Below, one piece after another: positions 1 to 9,764 of a stretch of 64,000 nucleotides of DNA. A model generated the notes under the pieces. It was not told the origin of the DNA and ran no database searches. It saw only the letters and a program-made list of their open reading frames with translations. Both the position numbers and the translations under genes were made by a program. Every line of letters starts with the position of its first letter. Within the stretch, counting starts at the first letter, position 1. This DNA is from Neoakkermansia glycaniphila (lineage in GTDB: Bacteria > Verrucomicrobiota > Verrucomicrobiia > Verrucomicrobiales > Akkermansiaceae), in assembly GCF_001683795.1 (NCBI RefSeq), contig NZ_LIGX01000038.1, positions 1 to 64,000 of the forward strand, read 5' to 3'.

Positions 1-1155
1 GGGCAGGGGGAATTCGGAGAGGGGCGGGAGGTTCAGGTCCGCCATGCGGAGGATGACTCCGGCGAGGGCGCTGCGCCGGATTTCCGGGTCGGTGAAGGGG
101 GGGCGTTCTTCCCAGTTTTCTTCGCTGTACAGGCGGATGCAGACGCCTTCGCAGACGCGGCCGCATCGCCCGGCGCGCTGGCGTGCGCTGGCCTGCGAGA
201 TTTCTTCGATCTGGAGCCGCTGTACCTGCCGGGCGGGGCTGTAGCGGCTGAGGCGGGCGAGGCCGCTGTCGATCACGTAGATGATGCCGGGGATGGTCAG
301 CGAGGTTTCGGCGACGTTGGTGGCGAGGACGATGCGGCGTTCTCCGCCCTTGGGCTGGAAGATGCGCTGCTGTTCCGCCAGTCCGAGGCGGGCGAAGAGG
401 GGGAGGATGGCGGTGCGGGGGAGGTTTTCTCCCGCGAGTTTGTCGGCGACTTCACGGATTTCGCGTTCGCCGGGCAGGAAGACGAGGACGTCCCCCCGGT
501 TGTCCATGCTGCTGAGCCAGTGGACGGCGCGGGCGACGTGTTCGGGCAGTTCCTCCTGTTCGTTGCGCGGCGGCATGTAGTGCATGTCCACGGGGTAGGT
601 GCGGCCTTCGACGCTGACGACGGGTGCGCCGTCGAAGAATTCCGCGAAGCTGCCCGCGTCCATGGTGGCGGAGCTGATGATGAGTTTGAGGTCGCGCCTG
701 CGCTGCAGGAGGAGTTTGAGGTAGCCGAGGAGGAAGTCGATGTTGAGGCTGCGCTCATGGGCTTCGTCGAGGATGATGGTGTGGTATTTGCGGAGGTCGC
801 GGTCGGTCTGCGTTTCGGCCAGCAGGATGCCGTCCGTCATCAGCTTGAGGCGGGTTTCCTCGTTGCATTTTTCGTCGAAGCGCACCTGGTAGCCCACGTA
901 ACCGCCCAGCGGGCATTTGACTTCTTCCGCGATGCGCCGCGCAACGGCGACGGCGGCAAGGCGGCGGGGCTGCGTGCAGCCGAGGATGCCCCGGCGGTCT
1001 CCGGCCACTTCGAGGGCGATCTTGGGGAGCTGGGTGGTTTTGCCGGAGCCCGTTTCCCCGACGACGACGACGACCTGATGCTGCCGCAACGCATCCGCGA
1101 TCGCCTGCCGGTGGCGGGCGATGGGGAGGTCGGGATAGGCGAATTCGGGCGGCAT
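1..1155 (-). CDS. hrpA: ATP-dependent RNA helicase, DEAH box (HrpA-like), 3' part missing
   Basis: Partial gene reading leftward off the window edge; 385 codons are visible. The frame starts ATG at 1155 ([13 protein letters not shown]). Visible motifs: Walker A GETGSGKT at residues 33-40, a DEAH box, SATMDA, then [13 protein letters not shown] and QRAGRCGR, the superfamily 2 helicase signature set. The stretch from the QRAGRCGR motif to RLYSEENW matches HrpA better than HrpB. The family unwinds RNA in an ATP-dependent way and is linked to mRNA or ribosome quality control. HrpA proteins are usually over 1200 residues, so most of the C-terminal half should lie to the left. The gene is divergent from the HAD phosphatase at 1298, sharing about 140 bp. 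What is seen is the motifs; the HrpA assignment over other DEAH helicases is inference. Confidence 0.85.
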   Translation of the reverse strand, partial: MPPEFAYPDLPIARHRQAIADALRQHQVVVVVGETGSGKTTQLPKIALEVAGDRRGILGCTQPRRLAAVAVARRIAEEVKCPLGGYVGYQVRFDEKCNEETRLKLMTDGILLAETQTDRDLRKYHTIILDEAHERSLNIDFLLGYLKLLLQRRRDLKLIISSATMDAGSFAEFFDGAPVVSVEGRTYPVDMHYMPPRNEQEELPEHVARAVHWLSSMDNRGDVLVFLPGEREIREVADKLAGENLPRTAILPLFARLGLAEQQRIFQPKGGERRIVLATNVAETSLTIPGIIYVIDSGLARLSRYSPARQVQRLQIEEISQASARQRAGRCGRVCEGVCIRLYSEENWEERPPFTDPEIRRSALAGVILRMADLNLPPLSEFPLP

Positions 1156-1297
1156 CGGCGGCCTATCGTACTGGCTGCAAGGCTGGGGCGCAAGCCTCGC
1201 GTGCGTCTTGGCGCATGGTGGGTGCGGGGCGGATTCGATGGCGAAGGCGGCTTTTCCGGTTGACACCGGGCGCGTTTGTGAGAAACTGGAGGAGAAA

Positions 1298-2179
1298 ATG
1301 TCCGTCCCCCAGAATACCATTGCTCTGATTTTCGATTACGACCAGACCCTCAGTCCGCATAACATGCAGGAGGATACCGTGTTCCCCGAGTTCGGCATTT
1401 CCGCGCCGGAGTTCTGGAAGAAGTGCAACAGGCGCAGCGCGGAGGAAGGCTGGGACGGGGAGCTGAGCTATCTGAAGGAGCTGCTGGACGAGCTGCGGCT
1501 GGACGGCGTGAGCAATGCGGATCTGATGCGCCTTGGGCAGAAGCTGACCTATTTCAACGGGATTCCCGAGTTCTTTTCCGAGTTCGAGCAGCGCGCCCTG
1601 CTGGACGATCACAAGGCTGCCGGGCTGAAACTCGAATATTATATCGTTTCTTCCGGCCTCAAGGCGATTATCGACGGTTCTTCCATCCGCCCGCATCTGA
1701 AGGCGGTGTTCGGCTGCGAGTTCAGCGAGCGGGATGGCTGCATCGACTTTCCGAAGCGCGTGATTTCCCATACGACAAAGACGCAGTTCCTCTTCCGCAT
1801 CAACAAGGGGATGCTGGACTACACGCAGGACGTGAACGACCACATGCCGGAAGATATGCGCCCCATTCCCTTCAAGCACATGATCTACATCGGCGACGGG
1901 CCGACGGATGTGCCGTGCTTCACCGTGATGCGTGCGCAGGGCGGCCACACCGTCGCCGTGTACAATGCGGACGACCTGACGGGCGCCAGCTTCCGCAAAT
2001 GCTTCCACTTGAAGGCGGATTCGCACCGGGTCGATTTCTTTGCTCCGGCGGACTACCGCGAAGGCAGCCATCTGTCGCTCATTCTTGAAGAGATCGTGCG
2101 CACGGTCGCCCACGGCATTCTGGAATCGCGCCGCCGCACGGTGGAGGAATCCCTGTATTCCGCGCCCAAGATCTATTGA
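1298..2179 (+). CDS. HAD-superfamily hydrolase (phosphatase-like)
   Basis: A 293-residue protein. The start is placed at ATG 1298 because GGAGGAG lies just upstream and the protein then opens [18 protein letters not shown]; an in-frame ATG at 1208 adds an unlikely tail. HAD motif I is DYDQT near residue 13, motif II is probably the VSSG segment near the middle, and motif IV is [11 protein letters not shown] toward the C-terminus. These motifs hold the nucleophilic Asp and the Mg-binding acids. The cap region is helical. The substrate cannot be told from sequence; small-molecule phosphatase activity in the cytoplasm is likely because there is no signal peptide. No operon partner is evident: the next gene starts 55 bp downstream behind its own possible promoter. 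Confidence 0.8.
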   Translation: MSVPQNTIALIFDYDQTLSPHNMQEDTVFPEFGISAPEFWKKCNRRSAEEGWDGELSYLKELLDELRLDGVSNADLMRLGQKLTYFNGIPEFFSEFEQRALLDDHKAAGLKLEYYIVSSGLKAIIDGSSIRPHLKAVFGCEFSERDGCIDFPKRVISHTTKTQFLFRINKGMLDYTQDVNDHMPEDMRPIPFKHMIYIGDGPTDVPCFTVMRAQGGHTVAVYNADDLTGASFRKCFHLKADSHRVDFFAPADYREGSHLSLILEEIVRTVAHGILESRRRTVEESLYSAPKIY

Positions 2180-2234
2180 TCGTTTTATTTCAATCAATGA
2201 TAAAACATGATAGCCATGTGCGTAGTATGATGGT

Positions 2235-3632
2235 ATGTCTACAATATCTCATCTATTGAAATCGGTTGTTGTGGCGGTCGCCTCGGCAAGCATGCTGCAT
2301 GCGGCGCCAGCTGAAACGGAGCAGGAGCGGGATGGCAGAATGCAATGGTGGCGCGACGGAAAATTCGGTATGTTCATCCATTACGGGTTGTATTCCGGGC
2401 TGGCCGGTGAGGTCGACGGCAGGAAGTATGACGGCTGCGTGGAGTGGATACAGAACATGGCCGGCCTCGACAGCGACAGCTACGCGGCCAAGGCTCTCCC
2501 GCTGTTCAAGCCGCAGCGCGGTTGCGCCAAGGCATGGGTCGAGCTGGCCCGGGATGCCGGATGCAAATACATCGTCCTGACGAGCAAGCACCATGAAGGC
2601 TTTGCCCTGTTTGATTCGAAGGCGAGCGAGTTCAACAGCGTGAAGGCAACAGGAGCCGATATCGTGAAGGAATATGCCGAAGCATGCCGGGCAAACGGCA
2701 TCAAAACGGGCTACTATTATTCCCTGCTGGATTGGCACCATCCCGACTATGACGGCAAGCTCGCCCTGTCGCGCGGCATCTCGTATCCTTCCGGCAATCT
2801 GAAAACCCACCGTTTCGGCAATCATGATGCCTACAAGGCTTTCCTGAAACGGCAAATCGGTGAGTTGACGTCGAACTACGGAGCAGTCGATCTGATCTGG
2901 TGGGATTTCAGTTCCCGGGGATTTCAGGGTGACGAAGCATGGGGTGCGTCCGATTTGCTGCGCATGGTCAGGGACAAGCACCCGCAGGTTGTCATGAACA
3001 ACCGGCTTTACGATGCGGCTACGGTCAAGGACCACGGGCCGATGACTGCCACGGCTCGCGAAAAGGGCGATTTCACCACGCCCGAACACTATATTCCCGA
3101 GAAGGGCGTGCGTGGCGACTGGGAAGCCTGCATGACGCTGAACGGCACATGGGGCTATTCAGCGACCAATAACGACTGGAAGACGCCCGAAGTTCTCGTC
3201 CGGCAACTGGCGGACACCGTCAGCCGGGGTGGCAATTTCCTGCTGAATCTCGGGCCGAAGGCGGACGGCAGCATTCCGGAAGAATCGGTTCGCCTGTTTC
3301 AGGCCATCGGCGCATGGATGAAGATCAATCAGGAGGCCATCTACGGTACGACGGCGAGTCCGTTCGCCGAGCCGTTCCCGTGGGGCGTGGTCACCGGAAA
3401 GGGAGATGCGCTTTACCTCATCATGTACGAGATGCCGAAGGACGGCATCCTGAAGCTTCCTTATGCCATGCAGGGCTCTCCTTCGGCTCAGGCTCTGGCT
3501 GACAGCTCGTCCGTGCCTGTGCGGCAGGAGGAAGGCGGAACCGTGCTGGATGTCTCGAAAATCCGCATGATGCCCTGTGCAACGGTCGTCAAACTTGCAG
3601 GCAAGGGAGAAGTGCTTCCCATGCGCCAGTAA
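2235..3632 (+). CDS. Secreted alpha-L-fucosidase, GH29
   Basis: A 465-residue protein with a signal peptide (cleavage probably after LHAAPA). The GH29 catalytic domain covers nearly the rest: WWRDGKFGMFIHYG near residues 38-51, SKHHEGFALFD near 117-127, and DLIWWDFSSRG, whose Asp (about residue 224) fits the catalytic nucleophile. A short beta-rich C-terminus follows. The family removes terminal L-fucose from glycans, including mucin O-glycans and host N-glycans, in the periplasm or outside the cell. It is the first gene of a plus-strand run of secreted proteins; a secreted esterase starts 20 bp after its stop, suggesting co-transcription. The exact linkage specificity cannot be read from the sequence. 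Confidence 0.9.
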   Translation: MSTISHLLKSVVVAVASASMLHAAPAETEQERDGRMQWWRDGKFGMFIHYGLYSGLAGEVDGRKYDGCVEWIQNMAGLDSDSYAAKALPLFKPQRGCAKAWVELARDAGCKYIVLTSKHHEGFALFDSKASEFNSVKATGADIVKEYAEACRANGIKTGYYYSLLDWHHPDYDGKLALSRGISYPSGNLKTHRFGNHDAYKAFLKRQIGELTSNYGAVDLIWWDFSSRGFQGDEAWGASDLLRMVRDKHPQVVMNNRLYDAATVKDHGPMTATAREKGDFTTPEHYIPEKGVRGDWEACMTLNGTWGYSATNNDWKTPEVLVRQLADTVSRGGNFLLNLGPKADGSIPEESVRLFQAIGAWMKINQEAIYGTTASPFAEPFPWGVVTGKGDALYLIMYEMPKDGILKLPYAMQGSPSAQALADSSSVPVRQEEGGTVLDVSKIRMMPCATVVKLAGKGEVLPMRQ

Positions 3633-3651
3633 AAAAGATATACTGAATTCC

Positions 3652-4566
3652 GTGAAAGCTGTATTGATGTGTTTGCTGATGATGGGAACGGCTTTTGGCG
3701 AATCCGGATGGCAGCCCTTGTGGCAGCCGAAGGAAAATACGCCCGGTTACGATGCCGCCGCTCCTGCGGAGTACAAGCTGGATGCCGAGCGCACCACGAG
3801 CATCCACATGCCCGCCTACAGCCTTTATCTTCCTGAAGGCCGTCCCGGCAAGCCGATGCCTGCCGTGTGTATCTTCCCTGGCGGGGCGTACTGTATTTTG
3901 GCGCTGGATCTCGAAGGTTCGGAACTCGCGGGGTGGCTGAACAAGCAGGGTATCGCCGCCATCGTGGTGAAATACCGGGTCAGTTCCGATCCGAAACATC
4001 CCGAAAGATTTCCCCGCCAGCTGATGGATGCCCGCCGCGCCATCCGCACCGTGCGCTCTCACGCGAAGGAATGGAATATCGACCCGGATAAAATCGGCGT
4101 GATCGGTTTCTCCGCCGGAGGCCATCTCGCCGCGCTGGCGACGACGTGGACGGGGCCGCTCGAGGGAGAGACGGATGACGCGATCGACAAGATATCGCCT
4201 GCCGTCAACTTCGGCATGTTCATCTACCCCGTGATCAGCATGGGCAGGCCGTACACGCACAGTTCGCTGAAAGGCTTGTTCCCGCAGCAATATGTGCAGG
4301 GCGAAGGCATGGCGCGTGTGTCCCCCGACCGTCAGGTTACGGAGCAAACACCGCCGCTTTTCGTCGTCCAGTCGGCAGATGATTTCGTGTCCCCGCTGAA
4401 CAGCCTGGACATTGTACGCGCTGCGCAGGAAAAGGGCGTGCCTGTGGAATACCATCTGTACCGCACGGGCGGTCACGGCTACGGCGTGCGCCTGCAGAAC
4501 AAGCCGACCGATGCCTGGCCTCAGGCGGCGGAGCAGTGGCTCAAACAGTTCAAACCCGAAAACTGA
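3652..4566 (+). CDS. Secreted alpha/beta-hydrolase, acetyl-esterase type (copy 1)
   Basis: A 304-residue protein. I chose the GTG at 3652, which gives a clean signal peptide (KAVLMCLLMMGTAFG); an in-frame ATG at 3667 is possible and the ATG at 3577 lies inside the fucosidase gene. It has the esterase/lipase fold signatures: IFPGGAY oxyanion loop near residue 74, GFSAGGH with nucleophile Ser about 154, SADD near 240 with the likely catalytic Asp, and GGHGYG with the catalytic His. This set is typical of secreted acetyl-esterases acting on acetylated sugars or polysaccharides. The next gene is a close paralogue sharing the N-terminal block GWQPLWQPKENTPGYDAA, so this is a tandem duplication. 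The exact substrate is unknown; removal of O-acetyl groups from mucin sugars would fit the neighbours. Confidence 0.8.
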   Translation: MKAVLMCLLMMGTAFGESGWQPLWQPKENTPGYDAAAPAEYKLDAERTTSIHMPAYSLYLPEGRPGKPMPAVCIFPGGAYCILALDLEGSELAGWLNKQGIAAIVVKYRVSSDPKHPERFPRQLMDARRAIRTVRSHAKEWNIDPDKIGVIGFSAGGHLAALATTWTGPLEGETDDAIDKISPAVNFGMFIYPVISMGRPYTHSSLKGLFPQQYVQGEGMARVSPDRQVTEQTPPLFVVQSADDFVSPLNSLDIVRAAQEKGVPVEYHLYRTGGHGYGVRLQNKPTDAWPQAAEQWLKQFKPEN

Positions 4567-4600
4567 ACGCTTCCCGACTCCACAACGCCAACCCTTCCAA

Positions 4601-5512
4601 ATGAAAACACTCATCGCTTTGACCATGCTTGCTTCCCTCTCCTTTGCCCAGGAATCCGGATGGCAGCCCTTGTGGCAGCCGAAGGAAAATACGCCCGGCT
4701 ACGATGCCGCCATGCCTCCGGAAAACTATCCGGATGCCGAACACGTGACCAACGTACACCTGCCTGAATACCGTGTCTTCCTTCCCGAAGGGGAATCGGA
4801 CAAGCCGCGGCCTGCCGTGTGCATCTTTCCGGGCGGAGGGTACCAGAATCTGGCGTTGGCCAAGGAAGGCGAGGAAATCGGCCGCTGGCTGGCATCGCAG
4901 GGCTTTGTCGGCATGGCCGTGAAGTACCGTGTCAGTGCGGACGGCAAACACCCCGAAGCATTTCCCCACCAGCTGATGGATGCGCGCCGCGCCATCCGTA
5001 CACTGCGGGCGCATGCGAAGGAATGGAACGTCGATCCGAATAAAATCGGTGTGATCGGTTTCTCTGCCGGAGGCCATCTGGCCGCTCTGGCGACGACGTG
5101 GAAGGACGACGTGCAGGGCGAGACGAAAGATACCATCGACAAGGAATCTCCCGCCACCGGCTTTGCCATGCTCATCTACCCGGTCATCAGCATGGACAAG
5201 CCGTATGTCCACGGAGGATCGAAGAATGCTCTTCTGGGGCAGGCGAAGGATGCGGAGCTGGTCAAAAAATGCTCGCCCTACCTGCAGGTTACGCGGCAGA
5301 CTCCTCCCTTGTTCGTCGTGCAATCCGCCGATGACGGCGTCTCCGCGCTGAACAGTCTCGACATGGTGCGCGCCGCACAGGAAAAAGGCGTGCCTGTGGA
5401 ATACCATCTTTACAGGAAAGGCGGCCACGGCTACGGCATGCGGAAGCAGAACAAACCGACCGATGCCTGGCCGCAGGAAGCCGAAAAATGGCTGAAACAA
5501 TTCAAGCAATAA
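4601..5512 (+). CDS. Secreted alpha/beta-hydrolase, acetyl-esterase type (copy 2)
   Basis: A 303-residue protein, started at ATG 4601 (MKTLIALTMLASLSFA signal peptide); the longer open frame reaches back into copy 1 and is not credible. It is collinear with copy 1: same mature N-terminus, IFPGGGYQ oxyanion loop, GFSAGGHLAALATTW around the nucleophile Ser, QSADDGVSALNSLD with the Asp, and GGHGYG with the His. Differences cluster in the loop after the Ser (about residues 165-215), where substrate is usually bound, so the two copies may differ in specificity. It starts 34 bp after copy 1 and the next secreted gene begins 21 bp after its stop, so the fucosidase, both esterases and the next gene may form one transcript. 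Confidence 0.8.
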   Translation: MKTLIALTMLASLSFAQESGWQPLWQPKENTPGYDAAMPPENYPDAEHVTNVHLPEYRVFLPEGESDKPRPAVCIFPGGGYQNLALAKEGEEIGRWLASQGFVGMAVKYRVSADGKHPEAFPHQLMDARRAIRTLRAHAKEWNVDPNKIGVIGFSAGGHLAALATTWKDDVQGETKDTIDKESPATGFAMLIYPVISMDKPYVHGGSKNALLGQAKDAELVKKCSPYLQVTRQTPPLFVVQSADDGVSALNSLDMVRAAQEKGVPVEYHLYRKGGHGYGMRKQNKPTDAWPQEAEKWLKQFKQ

Positions 5513-5533
5513 AACAAACATTCCCCCTCCCCT

Positions 5534-6880
5534 ATGAACCTGCCCTACTCTCTGAAACTTGCGGCTCCTCTGGTGGCCGCCCTCCTTCTGATGCCTTCGC
5601 CGGCCCTCGGCAACGGAGGCGGCTACAGCATCGACGGAACGAAATCCGGTTCCATTCTCCCCTTCGACATGGAAGACATTGCCGCCGTGGCGATGGAAAC
5701 GGAAAATCTGGAGATTGATCTCGGTATGCGCGGTGCGTCGATACGCGTCGATTACCGCCTGCGGAATACGCGGAATGAACCGGTGAAGGTAAGATTCGGC
5801 TTCCCCATGGAAAGCAGTCCGGGCGACAAATTATCCGGGTATCAAGTGCTTGCCCGAGGTGTGGCGCTGCCTCACCGGGAAGTTGTACAGGCCGACGATT
5901 CGGTGCCCGATCAGGACGGAAGGGTTATGGTTTCCATCATGCCGGAAACGATTCAGAGCTGGATGGTTTCGGAACTCGATTTTGCGCCGAACGAGACTTT
6001 GACTCTTGGCATCCGGTGCAATGTACCCCATTTCTGCACGCATGGAAGCGGGGTCTTCTCTTCCTGCAAGCGGATGGTTTACCGCCTTTCTTCCGCCGCC
6101 GTCTGGGCCGGGCCGATCCTGAAAGGGAAGATCACGGTGCGCGCCCCGTTCATGGAAGAGGATGACCTGCGGATCGAGTCTCCCGCCAATCGTTTCAAAA
6201 GAAAAGACGGCGCATGGGTATGGGAGTTCTCCGATCTGGAGCCGACGCTGGCCGATGATATCAAGATCGATCTGGACGGAGGCAGGGAAGAACACGACGT
6301 CGAGGAGGCAAAACCCCGGGGAACTTACATCATCCAGGGTCGCAAATACGGCCAGAGCATTCTGGCGCACGATATTTCCATCACCGCTTCCGCCACGCAA
6401 ACGGGCAACATTCCGGGGCTGGAAGCAAGGGATATCACCTTCAATGTGCGGAACCTTCCGCAGGATTACAAGCACGACGGAAAATGGTATGTCTGGGGAG
6501 TTCCGGGCAGGGGAATCGGCGAATCCGTGACGGTGACTCTCGACCGCCCATGCCGGTTGGCAGGCTTTTACCTCTGCCCGGGAGTCAAGAGAGGAGGCGG
6601 AGAATTCGACCGGAAGACAGCCCCTTCCTTCGGGCAATATGGAAGCGTGGAAGAAATGGATGTCGTCGTCAACGGGACATGGAAACGCAAGGTGCGCTTC
6701 GAGCCGGGAGCTGGCGGGAGCCGCTGGGTTTCCCTGCATGCCTGCCCTGAGGAAGCGCGGACGATACGCTTCATCATCAGGCAAAGCAGCCCGGGCAGCG
6801 GCTATAACGTCACCTGCCTGTCCGATCTGCGGTTGTACCGCAAACTGTCCAAAGAGCCGAAAATCACTCCTCTGCGCTGA
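5534..6880 (+). CDS. Secreted protein of a five-copy tandem family, copy 1
   Basis: A 448-residue protein of unknown function. Signal peptide to about residue 28 (PSPALG), then NGGGYSIDG. The N-terminal domain holds the family signature SILPFDMEDIAAVAMETENL, then a beta-rich stretch with VRFGFPMES and WMVSELDFAPNETL, and AYRLSS/VYRLSS-type and ENLEPT/DLEPTLADD motifs. The C-terminal 150 residues begin GESVTVTLDRPCRLAGFY and end with a PGSGYNVTCLSDLRLYR segment. That end pattern resembles the NADase-type, discoidin-like glycan-binding domain (a PGxKYDDTCISEI-type ending). I infer a secreted or surface glycan-binding protein, with no catalytic motif recognised. It follows the esterase pair and leads four paralogues. 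Confidence 0.75.
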   Translation: MNLPYSLKLAAPLVAALLLMPSPALGNGGGYSIDGTKSGSILPFDMEDIAAVAMETENLEIDLGMRGASIRVDYRLRNTRNEPVKVRFGFPMESSPGDKLSGYQVLARGVALPHREVVQADDSVPDQDGRVMVSIMPETIQSWMVSELDFAPNETLTLGIRCNVPHFCTHGSGVFSSCKRMVYRLSSAAVWAGPILKGKITVRAPFMEEDDLRIESPANRFKRKDGAWVWEFSDLEPTLADDIKIDLDGGREEHDVEEAKPRGTYIIQGRKYGQSILAHDISITASATQTGNIPGLEARDITFNVRNLPQDYKHDGKWYVWGVPGRGIGESVTVTLDRPCRLAGFYLCPGVKRGGGEFDRKTAPSFGQYGSVEEMDVVVNGTWKRKVRFEPGAGGSRWVSLHACPEEARTIRFIIRQSSPGSGYNVTCLSDLRLYRKLSKEPKITPLR

Positions 6881-6923
6881 TTCTCTTACCCATCTTCATG
6901 AACCAGAACATGTATTGCAATCG

Positions 6924-8303
6924 ATGAAACAGAAAAATATGATCTTGTGCAGCCTGTTGGCTGCGGTGTATTCGTGGGCCGCAACTCCGGCTCTTGCCCA
7001 GAGCGAGTGGTCGGAAGGCATTCGCTCCGGCGCGATTCTCCCCCTCTCCACGGATGCCGGCGATTCCGATGAGAACCTTTCTCCCGTCACGAAAGAAATT
7101 TCCCCCGTAGTGATGGAAGAGCAAGATCTGTCCATCGACCTCTGGACGTCCGGAGCGGAGATCCGGGTAACCTGCCGCCTGAGGAACGTGACGGATCGCC
7201 CCGCATACGTCCGGTTCGGTTTTCCCGTTGAAGCGTTGAATGGCAAAGCCGTGAAAGAGTACGGCATTTCCTCGCGGGGAGTACGGTTTATCGGCTTTCA
7301 GGAAGGCTACCGGGAAGTGATGCGGCGCGTCGAACCCGCCAAACATTCGGAGGATGAACAGGCAACAGAATCTTTTGTGCCTGAAATGAGCCGGGGGTGG
7401 ATGGTTTCCGAACTGGACTTCGCACCGAAGGAGGAAGTGAAAGTCCGCATTCGGTGCCGCGTACCCTATCTGGTGGAATACACCGGAGATACGGCCATGA
7501 ACAGGAAACTGGTTTACCGCCTTTCCCCGGCATCCTTCTGGCATGGGCCGATCGGCAAGGGCAAGGTGACAGTGAAGGCCCGCTCCGTGGATGCGGACGA
7601 TGTAGCGATCTCTCCCGCCCATCGTTTCGTACGCCGCAACCATGCGTGGGAATGGTCGTTCGAGAATCTGGAGCCGACAGAGGCGGACGATATCGAAATC
7701 ACGCTCGATCCGGAAAACGATATGAACGACAGCTGCCGCCGCGACGAAATCGTCCGGGGGGCGGATGGCGCTGCGGTTCGGTTCGTGCCGGTCGAAGGCA
7801 TGGCTGTAGCGGCCACTTCGCAGGCAAAGGGAACCGTACCCGAAGTGGACATTCCGGGGCTGGCCTTCGAACCGGAAAACATGCTGGATAATCCGAAGCG
7901 GGAAGGCCAGTGGTATCATGTATGGGGCGTGCCGGGGAAAGGGCGCGGCGAATCCGCCACCGTCACCTTGCCGCAGCCGGAGAAACTGGCCGGATTCTTC
8001 ATTTGCCCGGGCTTCGGTACTCCCACGATTGCCGGGGGGCTGGAATCCCTGTTCCCCGAATACGGCAGCGTGACGGAAATGGAAGTCATCGTCAACGGGA
8101 CGTGGAAACGCCAGGTTCGCTTTGAACCGGGGTACGATGGCAGCAGGTGGGTATCGCTGAAAGATTGCCCGCTGAAGGCCGAAACCGTGCAACTCATCAT
8201 CAAGGACAGCGTACCCGGCAGCGTGTACGATATCACCTGCCTGTCCGACATGCGTTTCTACCGTGAATTGTCAAAGGATGACTCGGCCCGGCAGGAGCGT
8301 TAA
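6924..8303 (+). CDS. Secreted protein of a five-copy tandem family, copy 2
   Basis: A 459-residue paralogue. ATG 6924 gives MKQKNMILCSLLAAVYSW and a signal peptide ending near ALAQ; ATG 6939 is an alternative. The open frame upstream overlaps copy 1 and is a shadow. This copy lacks the NGGG start of the others (it begins SEWSEGIRSGAILPL) and has an insertion before the VMEEQDLSIDLW motif. It keeps VRFGFPVEA, WMVSELDFAPKEEV, FVRRNHAWEWSFENLEPTEA and the C-terminal GESATVTLPQPEKLAGFF to VYDITCLSDMRFYR segment. The C-terminal 150 residues are very close to copy 3, also at DNA level. Unknown function; probably the same binding role as copy 1. Confidence 0.75.
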   Translation: MKQKNMILCSLLAAVYSWAATPALAQSEWSEGIRSGAILPLSTDAGDSDENLSPVTKEISPVVMEEQDLSIDLWTSGAEIRVTCRLRNVTDRPAYVRFGFPVEALNGKAVKEYGISSRGVRFIGFQEGYREVMRRVEPAKHSEDEQATESFVPEMSRGWMVSELDFAPKEEVKVRIRCRVPYLVEYTGDTAMNRKLVYRLSPASFWHGPIGKGKVTVKARSVDADDVAISPAHRFVRRNHAWEWSFENLEPTEADDIEITLDPENDMNDSCRRDEIVRGADGAAVRFVPVEGMAVAATSQAKGTVPEVDIPGLAFEPENMLDNPKREGQWYHVWGVPGKGRGESATVTLPQPEKLAGFFICPGFGTPTIAGGLESLFPEYGSVTEMEVIVNGTWKRQVRFEPGYDGSRWVSLKDCPLKAETVQLIIKDSVPGSVYDITCLSDMRFYRELSKDDSARQER

Positions 8304-8346
8304 GGTATGAAGCGGAACGTGTCAATTTATTCAACAGATCATCAAC

Positions 8347-9699
8347 ATGAACATACAATCTACCCTTGTGCCGTCTCTGCTGGCGACGCTCTGTTTCCTG
8401 ATGGTTTCCCCGGTGCAGGCCAATGGTGGAGGCTGGTCGTCGGGAGTCCGCTCCGGCGCGATCCTTCCCTTCGACATGGAAGATATTTCCTCCGTGGCGA
8501 TGGAGACGGAAGACCTGACGATCGACCTTTGGACGTCCGGCGCAGAAATTCGGGTCACCTACCTCTTGCGGAACACGACGGACAAACCCGTGGACGTCCG
8601 GTTCGGCTTCCCCATTGAATCGACGTACCGGAATGCCGTGACGGAGTACAGCGTCGCCGTGCAGGGCGAGCGGAAAACGGGCTACCGTGAAGTGCTTCAA
8701 CCTCGTGACCCCGAAGAACCGCCAAAAGAGGAGGAGCTCTTCGATGGAGAACCTCTGCCGGAAACGATTCAGGGCTGGATGGTTTCCGACCTGCGATTTG
8801 CCCCGAAGGAAGCATTGAAGCTCCGCATCCGGTGCCGCGTCCCCTACCTGTCGGAATACAGCGGGGATATTGAGCAAAGCCGAAAAATGATATACCGCCT
8901 TTCTCCGGCATCCGTCTGGCATGGCCCGATCGGCAAGGGCAAGGTGACGGTGCGGGCCCGCTCCGTGGACGCGGGCGATGTGGCGATTGCCCCCGCCCAT
9001 CGTTTCGTGCGCCGCAACCATGCGTGGGAATGGTCGTTCGAGAATCTGGAGCCGACCACGGCGGACGATCTTGAAATCACGCTTGATCCGGCAGAAGTGC
9101 TGTACGATGAATCCGGGGAGAGAGTCATGTCCCGGAAGATAGGCAATTCGGCGGCGCAGTGCATCCTGCCGGATGGCATGGCCGTATCGGCGACTTCCCA
9201 AGCGAAAGGTTCCGTATCCGAGGTGGACATTCCGGGGCTGACCTTTGCGCCGGAGAACCTGCTGATCCGACGGAGTACGGCAGAGCGGTGGTACCATGTC
9301 TGGGGTGTACCGGGAAGAGGGCGCGGCGAATCCGTCACCGTCACTCTGCCGCAGTCCGAGAAATTGGCGGGATTCTTCATCTGCCCGGGCTTCGGCATTC
9401 CCATTCGCGACTCGGGGCTGGATTCATGGTTTTCCGAATACGGCAGCGTCACGGAAATGGAAGTCGTCGTCAACGGGACATGGAAACGCATGGTGCGCTT
9501 TGAACCGGGATACGATAGCAACAGATGGGTATCTCTGGAAGATTGCCCGCTGAAAGCCGAAACCGTGCAACTCGTCATCAAGGACAGCGTACCCGGCAGC
9601 GTGTACGACATCACCTGCCTGTCCGATCTGCGCTTCTACAGGAATATGGACAGGAAGCCGACGGGCAGCTGGAAGCCCCTCGAAGAAAAAGATGAATAA
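8347..9699 (+). CDS. Secreted protein of a five-copy tandem family, copy 3
   Basis: A 450-residue paralogue. Signal peptide MNIQSTLVPSLLATLCFLMV to VQA, then NGGGWSSGVRSGAILPFDM. It keeps the whole family set: VRFGFPIES, WMVSDLRFAPKEAL, IYRLSPASVWHGPIGKGK, NHAWEWSFENLEPTTADD, and the C-terminal discoidin-like block GESVTVTLPQSEKLAGFF to VYDITCLSDLRFYR. It begins 43 bp after copy 2. It is nearly collinear with copy 2 over its last 300 residues, which suggests recent duplication or gene conversion. The tail after the last motif (MDRKPTGSWKPLEEKDE) differs from the KEPKI ending of copies 1, 4 and 5. Unknown function. Confidence 0.75.
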   Translation: MNIQSTLVPSLLATLCFLMVSPVQANGGGWSSGVRSGAILPFDMEDISSVAMETEDLTIDLWTSGAEIRVTYLLRNTTDKPVDVRFGFPIESTYRNAVTEYSVAVQGERKTGYREVLQPRDPEEPPKEEELFDGEPLPETIQGWMVSDLRFAPKEALKLRIRCRVPYLSEYSGDIEQSRKMIYRLSPASVWHGPIGKGKVTVRARSVDAGDVAIAPAHRFVRRNHAWEWSFENLEPTTADDLEITLDPAEVLYDESGERVMSRKIGNSAAQCILPDGMAVSATSQAKGSVSEVDIPGLTFAPENLLIRRSTAERWYHVWGVPGRGRGESVTVTLPQSEKLAGFFICPGFGIPIRDSGLDSWFSEYGSVTEMEVVVNGTWKRMVRFEPGYDSNRWVSLEDCPLKAETVQLVIKDSVPGSVYDITCLSDLRFYRNMDRKPTGSWKPLEEKDE

Positions 9700-9729
9700 A
9701 ATGCTGTTTTATTTCGGACGATATGCTGC

Positions 9730-9758
9730 TTGACGCGTTATAGTAAATAAAGTATTTT
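9730..9758 (+). promoter_or_regulatory. Candidate promoter for family copies 4 and 5
   Basis: TTGACG at 9730-9735 and TATTTT at 9753-9758 are separated by exactly 17 bp in an AT-rich 65-bp gap between copies 3 and 4. The start codon of copy 4 follows at 9765, so the transcript would have almost no leader. It suggests that copies 4 and 5 can be transcribed separately from copies 1 to 3. Confidence 0.45.
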
Positions 9759-9764
9759 ACGAAG